In this document: positions 58,660 through 64,000 of the stretch, in pieces
How positions within the stretch are numbered: position 1 is the stretch's first letter
Layout of the letters: each line of letters starts with the position of its first letter
NCBI RefSeq assembly: GCF_003668875.1
Contig: NZ_RAWM01000017.1
Location: forward strand, 1-64,000
Direction: 5' to 3'
DNA: 64,000 nt
From: Corallococcus interemptor
Lineage (GTDB): Bacteria > Myxococcota > Myxococcia > Myxococcales > Myxococcaceae
Notes under the pieces: model-generated
What the model was told of the DNA's origin: nothing
What the model saw: the letters and a program-made list of their open reading frames with translations, nothing else
The model's database searches: none
Made by a program: the position numbers and the translations under genes

Positions 58660-59049
58660 ATGTTCAAGGTCACCAGCAACCACACTTTCAAGAACCCCGC
58701 CCGCCTCGACATCGACAAGACGACGCAGGGCAAGACGAGCGACTACAGCCATGCGGTCAGCGGCGTGAACCAGATCCTCGACAGGGGCAACATCGGCATC
58801 TCCGACCGGTCCAAGAACAGCGTCATCGACAACGTCAAGAAGGTGGAGACGGGCGCGCGCAGCGAGGTCAACGCGCACCAGCGCGAGGCGCTGAACTTCG
58901 GCCGCGACGCCTTCGTGAGCTTCAGCAAGGGCCAGTTCAAGCAGGGCGCGGTGGAGGCGCTGGGCTCGGGGCTCAACGCCGCGGCCTCGGGGTTCAAGTC
59001 CACGTACACGCCGACGCCGCACGAGAAGCAGGGCATCGATCCCTGGTGA
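58660..59049 (+). CDS. Hypothetical 129-residue protein
   Basis: A soluble, Ser/Asn/Lys-rich protein starting MFKVTSNHTFKNPARLD, with GAGGA six bases before the ATG. It has an amphipathic middle part (about 45-90) and a C-terminal GSGLNAAASGFKSTYTPTP. No signal peptide, membrane segment or known domain is recognised. It is divergent from the CCA-type gene. The composition is less GC-driven than shadow ORFs, which supports it being real. Confidence 0.65.
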   Translation: MFKVTSNHTFKNPARLDIDKTTQGKTSDYSHAVSGVNQILDRGNIGISDRSKNSVIDNVKKVETGARSEVNAHQREALNFGRDAFVSFSKGQFKQGAVEALGSGLNAAASGFKSTYTPTPHEKQGIDPW

Positions 59050-59089
59050 CCCCTGCCTGCTGACGGGCCGGGCATCCCTCACGGCGTCT

Positions 59090-59120
59090 GGCGGGTGCAT
59101 CTGTTAACGATGCACCCGCC
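59090..59120 (+). promoter_or_regulatory. Perfect dyad directly abutting the DUF4326 start codon
   Basis: GGCGGGTGCAT (59090-59100) pairs perfectly with ATGCACCCGCC (59110-59120) around the loop CTGTTAACG. The next base begins the ATG of the DUF4326 gene, and no ribosome-binding site fits outside the stem. It could be the terminator of the preceding gene, an operator, or a translation-blocking hairpin. Confidence 0.55.
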
Positions 59121-59549
59121 ATGTCCCAACCCCGAACCACCGCGGTGCACGTCCACGACGCCTGTGAGGTGTACGTGGGCCGCGCCTTTCGAGCCTGGGC
59201 GAAGCCAGGGCCGCTCAACCCCGTGCCGGGCCGCTTCGGCAACCCGTTCAAGCCCGGGGGCGTGAAGACCTGGAAGGCAATGATTCGCACGTACTTCGAA
59301 CCGTGGCTGGCGAAGCTGCCGGCGGACGAAGCCGCGAGCATCCGCGACGAGGCCCAGCGGCGCATGGCGCCCGGCCCGGATGCCTTTGAGTCCTTCCGTT
59401 GGTATCTGGAATTGCGCACGCGGCATGACGCGGACTTCCTGCGGGACGTGCGCACGTTGAAAGGCAAGCGGCTGGGCTGCTGGTGCAAGCCGGGCCCGTG
59501 CCACGCGGACGTGCTGGCCGCGTGGCTGGATGCGGGCGCGGGTCAGTGA
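59121..59549 (+). CDS. DUF4326-domain protein
   Basis: A 142-residue protein with the DUF4326 pattern: VYVGRAFRAWAKPGPLNP, FGNPFKPGG near the N-terminus and GKRLGCWCKPGPCHADVLAAWL at the C-terminus. The cysteines of CWCKPGPCH could bind metal. The family occurs in phages and bacteria and has no established function. The start codon adjoins a perfect hairpin. There is no other phage gene nearby. Confidence 0.82.
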   Translation: MSQPRTTAVHVHDACEVYVGRAFRAWAKPGPLNPVPGRFGNPFKPGGVKTWKAMIRTYFEPWLAKLPADEAASIRDEAQRRMAPGPDAFESFRWYLELRTRHDADFLRDVRTLKGKRLGCWCKPGPCHADVLAAWLDAGAGQ

Positions 59550-59995
59550 CGCGCGCTCTCCCGCTCGCGGACCTGCGCGGGCTGGGACGTGAGCGCGGCT
59601 TCCGCCTGCCTCCGCGTGCCCAGCGCCTCCGACAGCGTCAGGCAGGCCTGGGTGATGGCATTGCGCGCGGCGAGTGAGTCCGCCAGCGGATCCAGCATCA
59701 CGAAGTCATGGATCATCCCCGCGTACTGGACGGCCAGCGCCGGGACGCCCGCGTCCACCAGTCTGCGCGCGTAGGCCTGGCCCTCGTCGCGGAGCACGTC
59801 GCATTCGCCGTTGAGGATCAACGCGGGCGGCAGGCCTTGCAGCTGTGCGTCGGTCGCGCGCAGGGGGCTGACGGTGGCCTCCGTGTGGAGGGTGGAGCCC
59901 GGCGCGTAGTTGTCCCAGAACCACTGCATCCCGCTGCGCGTGAGGAAGTGCAGGCCACGGTGGGCTTGTCCGATGCGCCGCAGGTAGCACGACAT
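59543..59995 (-). pseudogene. Truncated alpha/beta-hydrolase (Aes/HSL-type esterase), C-terminal half only
   Basis: The 150 residues match the last half of hormone-sensitive-lipase-type esterases: a lid/cap piece (GMQWFWDNYAP), PALILNGECDVLRDEGQAYARRL with the acid D, and GMIHDFVMLDPLADS with the catalytic H. The N-terminal half with HGGG and the nucleophile GDSAGG is absent, and the region where it should be is occupied by the small membrane-protein gene on the other strand. So it is a deletion remnant and should be inactive. Confidence 0.72.
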
Positions 59996-60305
59996 GGCGG
60001 TTCAGTACGATCCCAGCATCATCACGAAGCACGCGCAGGCGCTGTACAACCGGGCCTCGGGCATCATCTTCGCGTGGGGTGTCATCGGCTTCATCGGGGG
60101 CGCGATTGGGGCGAGCGCCATGAACGCCCAGGGCGCCTTCGTCCTGGTGGGTGGGCTGGTGGTGGCGCTGAGCGGCGTCATGTTCGGCCGGGCCCGGGCC
60201 TTCTCCCTTCAGCTCCAGGCGCAGGTGGCGTTGTGCCAGGTCGCCATTGAAGCCAACACGCGGAGGGCCATGGCTGCGGAACCGGTGACCGCGCGGGCTG
60301 GATGA
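59994..60305 (+). CDS. Small two-helix membrane protein
   Basis: 103 residues with two hydrophobic segments (about 23-43 and 47-66), a glycine zipper-like GFIGGAIGASAM and a cytoplasmic helical tail rich in Gln/Ala. No family recognised. The ATG at 59994 has only a weak purine stretch upstream. It lies at the break point of the truncated esterase, so it may have arrived with, or caused, that deletion (inference). Confidence 0.6.
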   Translation: MAVQYDPSIITKHAQALYNRASGIIFAWGVIGFIGGAIGASAMNAQGAFVLVGGLVVALSGVMFGRARAFSLQLQAQVALCQVAIEANTRRAMAAEPVTARAG

Positions 60306-60337
60306 ACGGATGGCAGCGGAGCTGCTAGGACGGGCCC

Positions 60338-60958
60338 ATGGGACTTGATGCGACCTACCAGGCCCTTCCCGGCGGCTCCTCCCTGCTGGAACTGGCGCGG
60401 CGGAACATTGGCGTGGGCGGATGGCTGTCGTCCGTCCCCCGGCTGCTCCGCGAGCCACGTGAGGAAAGTCTGTCCCCGGGTGCCCCGGAGACCGATGAGC
60501 TTCAGCTCCTGGAGGCCGTGAAGGAGCTGCTGCGCGCCCGCCCCGATCTGGCGACACAACAGGTGGATCTCGGCCGGCGATGGGACCACCTGCACTTCGT
60601 CCTGTCCGACCGTCGCAGGAATGAACCGGGAGAGGAGGACGACTCCCTGGCTGGCATCGCGATTCGCGGTGAGGCGGAGATCGCTCCGCATGTGGTGGCG
60701 GGACAGGGCGTGCCCCTGCGCTATACGCGGCCGGAGACGGTGGAGCGGATCGCCCGGATGCTGGAGGCCGTGCGGTTCGACGCCCTTCGCGAGCACTTCA
60801 CCTTCGCGAACCTGCGCGAGGCAGGCGTCTACAAGTGCCCGCGCGAGGACGGCATCGAAGAAGCCTGGCAGTGGCTCCGCGAGCACCTCGTCCTCTTCCG
60901 CGCCTTCCACGTCACGGCCGCGGAGCACGGGGACGGCGTCCTGGTCCGCGTGGACTGA
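60338..60958 (+). CDS. DUF1877 family protein
   Basis: 206 residues with the YfbM-like DUF1877 layout: MGLDATYQALP at the start, RRWDHLHFVLSD (the conserved W-x-x-LH), LRYTRPETVERIARML, and a C-terminal YKCPREDGIEEAWQWLREHLVLFRAFHVTAAEHGDGVL in family order. The function of the family is unknown. It ends one base before the phosphatase gene, so the two form an operon. Confidence 0.8.
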   Translation: MGLDATYQALPGGSSLLELARRNIGVGGWLSSVPRLLREPREESLSPGAPETDELQLLEAVKELLRARPDLATQQVDLGRRWDHLHFVLSDRRRNEPGEEDDSLAGIAIRGEAEIAPHVVAGQGVPLRYTRPETVERIARMLEAVRFDALREHFTFANLREAGVYKCPREDGIEEAWQWLREHLVLFRAFHVTAAEHGDGVLVRVD

Positions 60959-60959
60959 A

Positions 60960-61643
60960 ATGAAATACACGTTCGTCTTCACCACCGCGGCGGCGCTCCT
61001 CGCCTTCCTCGCACAGCGGATCCAAGGCGTTGGCTGGCTGCTGCTGTGGCCCGCGCTGAGCTTCGCCCTCGTAGCGCTCGCGTATGCCGGAGCGGGCGCA
61101 CGGGCCTTTGGCAAGCAACCCGACGGACGAATGCGTCCGTGGGCGGTGCTCGCGCTCCTGCCCTACCTGCTGCTCACGTGGGGGACGTGGCATCTGGCGC
61201 GGCGCGGCTCACGGGAGCGTGTCTTTGACGAAGTGGTGCCCGGAGTCCTGGTGGGGCGCCGGCTGCTCCCGGGTGAGCTGCCCGAAGGCGTCACCGCCGT
61301 GCTCGACCTGACCTCCGAGTTCATCGAACCGGAAGCCATTCGCGGCGCCTGCCGGTACGTGTCCCTGCCCATCCTGGACGCGTCGACGTTGCCCGTGGAG
61401 CACGTGGCTCCGGTCCTCCTTGAACTGGCCACCCTGCCCGGCCCGCTGTACGTCCACTGCGCGCAGGGACATGGGCGCACGGGGATGATCGCCGCCGCGC
61501 TCCTCGTGGCCCGGGGCGACGCGCCGGACGCGAAGACGGCGCTCGCGCGGGTGCGGCAGGCGCGGCCCGGGGTGCGGCTGTCCTCCCAGCAGGAGCGTGC
61601 GCTCGAAGCGCTGGCGGACGCCCTGCGGCCTTCGCGGGCTTGA
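60960..61643 (+). CDS. Membrane-anchored dual-specificity protein phosphatase
   Basis: 227 residues. Three hydrophobic stretches (about 4-20, 23-46 and 60-77) anchor it. From about 85 on it is a cysteine phosphatase of the DSP/PTP fold, with the P-loop HCAQGHGRTG: C167 nucleophile and R173 (Cx5R). LDLTSEF and the LPILDAS loop precede it, where family members have a general acid. Substrates could be phosphoprotein or phospholipid (PGP phosphatase-like); the sequence does not decide. The start overlaps the end of the DUF1877 gene closely. Confidence 0.85.
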   Translation: MKYTFVFTTAAALLAFLAQRIQGVGWLLLWPALSFALVALAYAGAGARAFGKQPDGRMRPWAVLALLPYLLLTWGTWHLARRGSRERVFDEVVPGVLVGRRLLPGELPEGVTAVLDLTSEFIEPEAIRGACRYVSLPILDASTLPVEHVAPVLLELATLPGPLYVHCAQGHGRTGMIAAALLVARGDAPDAKTALARVRQARPGVRLSSQQERALEALADALRPSRA

Positions 61644-61700
61644 CCCCACGAAGCTGCGTTCAACATCTCTCCCCGCAAGAGAGCGACAGGAGAGAACACG

Positions 61701-61739
61701 ATGCAGAAGCGCAGACTGGGCAAGCAGGAGGGCCTGGAC
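61701..61739 (+). pseudogene. Apparent 5' stub of an aldo/keto reductase gene
   Basis: An ATG with AGGAGA eight bases upstream opens 13 codons, MQKRRLGKQEGLD, that look like the first residues of aldo/keto reductases (typically MQKRKLGxxGLxVSALGLG). The match stops and the frame then runs antisense through the LysR gene. The likely reading is a deletion that removed the rest; a chance match is possible. Confidence 0.4.
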
Positions 61740-61758
61740 AGCCGCCCCGAGCACCTCT

Positions 61759-62664
61759 TCACAAGGACTTCAGCGCCAGCTCCCGGGCCGCTTCGACGAA
61801 GAGCCGCAGTGGCGCGGAGCGCTGCGCGCGGCTGGGGTAGTAGAGGAAGAACCCCGGGACCGTCGGCGCGTAGGCCTCCAGCACCCGCACGAGCTTCCCG
61901 GTGCGCAGCGGCTCCGCCACCGCCGGCTCGAAGGCATACGCCAGGCCCACGCCCTGCTCCGCCAGGGCCGAGGGCAGATGGATGTCATTGCTGACGACGC
62001 CCCCGCGCACCGGCACGCGCCAGTTCTTGCGTCCGCGCTCCAGCTCCCACGGATACAGCGTCCCGGTCGTCTGCGAGCGGAACGTGATGCACTCGTGCTT
62101 CAGCAGGTCCTCGGGACGCTGGGGCGTGCCGTGGCGCTTGAGGTAGCCGGGCGCCCCCACCACCACGAAGCGGAACGCGTCCGTGAGGCGCACCTGCACC
62201 ATGTCGCGCTGGATGGACTCGCTCAGGCGAACGCCCGCGTCGTAGCCCTCCTCGACGATGTCCACGAGGCGATCCTCGATGACGACCTCCACCTCCACGC
62301 GCGGATGGCGCGCGCGGAAGGCCGGCACCACGGGCGTGATGACGTAGGGCACCGCCGCCGTCAGCACCGTCAGGCGGATCCGGCCCACGGCCTCACCCGG
62401 TTGGGCCGCCACCTCGCGGAGCGTGGCCAGCGTCTGGCCGACCGCCGGGCCTGCTCCCTCCACGAGCCGGCGGCCTACGTCCGTCAGGGCCACGCTGCGG
62501 GTGGTGCGGGTGAGCAGCACCACGCGCAGCTGCTCCTCCAGCTGCCGCACGGCCTGGCTCACCGCCGCCGTGGAGACGCCCAGCTCACGCGCGGCGCCGC
62601 TGAAGCTGCGCAGCCGGGCCACGGCGAGGAAGACCTGCAGCTGCGTGAAAGGCGCCGTAGTCAT
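61759..62664 (-). CDS. LysR-family transcriptional regulator
   Basis: 301 residues. An N-terminal winged helix-turn-helix (QLQVFLAVARLRSFSGAARELGVSTAAVSQAVRQLE, in residues 8-43) and a periplasmic-binding-protein-like effector domain (about 92-300) define the family. It is divergent from the zinc alcohol dehydrogenase with a T-N11-A site in the 147-bp gap, so it probably controls that gene and itself. The inducer is unknown. Confidence 0.93.
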   Translation of the reverse strand: MTTAPFTQLQVFLAVARLRSFSGAARELGVSTAAVSQAVRQLEEQLRVVLLTRTTRSVALTDVGRRLVEGAGPAVGQTLATLREVAAQPGEAVGRIRLTVLTAAVPYVITPVVPAFRARHPRVEVEVVIEDRLVDIVEEGYDAGVRLSESIQRDMVQVRLTDAFRFVVVGAPGYLKRHGTPQRPEDLLKHECITFRSQTTGTLYPWELERGRKNWRVPVRGGVVSNDIHLPSALAEQGVGLAYAFEPAVAEPLRTGKLVRVLEAYAPTVPGFFLYYPSRAQRSAPLRLFVEAARELALKSL

Positions 62665-62691
62665 GCGCGAGGACCGTACCCGAAACCACTG

Positions 62692-62706
62692 TTAAGCCCC
62701 CGTTAA
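62692..62706. promoter_or_regulatory. LysR-type T-N11-A binding site
   Basis: TTAAGCCCCCGTTAA is an interrupted palindrome (TTAA-N7-TTAA) containing T-N11-A. It lies 28 bp upstream of the lysR start and about 105 bp before the divergent dehydrogenase, the usual place for autoregulation. Confidence 0.5.
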
Positions 62707-62811
62707 AAGGCTGTTGGCGTTCTCCGCGTAGTCCTCCCGGGCCCTGGCGCGTATCTCTCAGTCCGTGAACGGGGCCCACCGGCCCCCAAGACTCCTGGAG
62801 AGAGAAGACAC

Positions 62812-63855
62812 ATGCCCAACGCCAACGCCTACGCCGCCACCTCCGCGAAGTCCCCGCTCGGTCCCCTGACCCTCCAGCGCCGGGAGCTGGGTCCTCGCGA
62901 CGTCCTCATCGAGATCAAGTTCTGCGGCATCTGCCACTCCGACATCCACACCGTCCGCGGCGAGTGGGGCGAGCAGGCCTACCCCCTGGTCCCCGGCCAT
63001 GAGATCGCCGGCATCGTCACCGGCGTCGGTTCCCAGGTGAAGAAGCACGCCGTCGGCGACCGCGTCGGCGTGGGCTGCATGGTGGACTCCTGCGGCGACT
63101 GCTCGTCCTGCCGCAAGGGCGAGGAGCAGCACTGCCTCAAGGGCATGGTCGGCACCTACGGCGCCACCGGCCGGGACGGGCAGGTCACCCAGGGCGGCTA
63201 CTCCACGCACATCGTCGTGACCGAGGACTTCGTCCTCAAGATTCCGGAAGGCATCCCGCTGGACGCCGCCGCGCCGCTCTTGTGCGCGGGCATCACCACG
63301 TACTCGCCGCTGCGCCGCTGGGGCGCGGGCCCCGGCAAGAAGGTGGCCATCGTGGGCCTGGGCGGCCTGGGGCACATGGGCGTGAAGTTCGCTCGCGCGA
63401 TGGGCGCGGAGGTCACCGTCCTGTCCCAGTCGCTGAGCAAGAAGGAGGAGGGCCTGCGCCTGGGCGCGCACCACTACTACGCCACGAAGGACCCGGAGAC
63501 GTTCAAGAAGCTCGCGGGCACGTTCGACCTCATCGTGAACACGGTGAGCGCGAAGATCGACGTGGACGCCTACCTGTCCCTGCTCGCCCTGGACGGCGCG
63601 CTGGTCAACGTGGGCGCGCCTCCGGAGCCGCTGTCCCTCAACGTCTTCTCGCTCTTCATGCCCCGCCGCACGTTCACCGGCTCGCTCATCGGCGGCATCC
63701 CGCAGACGCAGGAGATGCTCGACTTCTGCGCCAGGCACCACATCGGCGCGGACATCGAGGTCATCCCCGCCAGCAAGATCAACGACGCCTACGAGCGCGT
63801 GCTGGCCTCCGACGTCCGGTACCGGTTCGTCATCGACACGTCGACGCTGAAGTAA
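62812..63855 (+). CDS. Zinc-dependent alcohol dehydrogenase (YahK/cinnamyl-alcohol type)
   Basis: 347 residues of the medium-chain dehydrogenase superfamily. The catalytic zinc ligands are in FCGICHSD and VPGHEIAG. The structural zinc cysteines are in [15 protein letters not shown]. The coenzyme motif is [13 protein letters not shown]. This subgroup reduces aldehydes with NADPH. GGAGAGAG precedes the ATG. It is divergent from LysR and the last gene in the window. Confidence 0.95.
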   Translation: MPNANAYAATSAKSPLGPLTLQRRELGPRDVLIEIKFCGICHSDIHTVRGEWGEQAYPLVPGHEIAGIVTGVGSQVKKHAVGDRVGVGCMVDSCGDCSSCRKGEEQHCLKGMVGTYGATGRDGQVTQGGYSTHIVVTEDFVLKIPEGIPLDAAAPLLCAGITTYSPLRRWGAGPGKKVAIVGLGGLGHMGVKFARAMGAEVTVLSQSLSKKEEGLRLGAHHYYATKDPETFKKLAGTFDLIVNTVSAKIDVDAYLSLLALDGALVNVGAPPEPLSLNVFSLFMPRRTFTGSLIGGIPQTQEMLDFCARHHIGADIEVIPASKINDAYERVLASDVRYRFVIDTSTLK

Positions 63856-64000
63856 CCGCCGGGGCTCCTACCCACCCTTGGGCGCCGCCACGCTGTCGCA
63901 CTCCGGGCCGCGCGCTGACACCCCTGGACGGGAAGCGGTCTGGAGCCCCGTGCCTACCTCTGGCGCCGGTGGCCGGACGTCTCCGGCCCGAGGAGGCAAC

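Noticed and set aside
59121..59549. Prophage remnant based on DUF4326
   Set aside because: No integrase, structural or lysis gene lies nearby, and the codon use matches the surroundings.

Overview
The window is high-GC bacterial chromosome (roughly 70% G+C by eye) packed with overlapping operons of housekeeping genes. The combination of a menaquinone pathway, a shikimate operon, a large TCA gene block, a PilZ protein, many lineage-type hypothetical proteins and a cytochrome P450 points to a myxobacterium of the Myxococcaceae (Corallococcus/Myxococcus type). That assignment is inference from gene content; no rRNA or other species marker is present. I saw no tRNA, rRNA, CRISPR array, insertion sequence or prophage.

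Layout. 1-5.7 kb: an SMC/RecN-like membrane ATPase relative, then the ribosome-maturation operon rpsP-khpA-rimM-trmD-rplS (minus strand) with rlmN upstream. 5.7-6.6 kb: a siderophore-interacting reductase with a Fur-box-like operator. 6.7-14.8 kb: a minus-strand energy-metabolism block read in the order icd, mdh, sdhA, sdhB, sucC, sucD, ndk. 15-23.4 kb is the accessory stretch: an orphan degenerate histidine-kinase-like ATPase, a PilZ-plus-acyltransferase-like protein paired with a haem-oxygenase-like diiron protein, an FAD monooxygenase, a methyltransferase, a 66-residue ORF and a P450.

23.5-31.0 kb: menaquinone operon menF-menD-menH-menA-menC-menE (minus), with no menB. Divergent from it, 31.2-38.0 kb, is an almost gapless plus-strand operon aroF-menG/ubiE-aroK-aroDE-aroC-aroB-aroA. 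Chorismate synthesis and its use for menaquinone therefore share one 150-bp intergenic region, which holds a promoter-like pair and a low-GC dyad. Then come gltA, a long-chain acyl-CoA synthetase, an acidic zinc-ribbon protein, a secreted DUF151 protein and pyruvate kinase.

44.3-51.4 kb: pyrB-pyrC-carA plus a hypothetical gene, then lepA-lepB. 51.6-55.9 kb: two nucleotide-sugar enzymes, a ribbon-helix-helix regulator, a lipoprotein with six 24-residue Asp-rich repeats, a cupin and a SPOR protein. 56.0-58.4 kb: mnmA and a CCA-adding-type nucleotidyltransferase. 58.6-64 kb is looser: small hypothetical proteins, DUF4326, DUF1877, a membrane-anchored dual-specificity phosphatase, a truncated esterase, an apparent aldo/keto reductase stub, and a LysR regulator divergent from a zinc alcohol dehydrogenase.

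Start sites were chosen from ribosome-binding sites, four-base overlaps with the preceding gene and family length.
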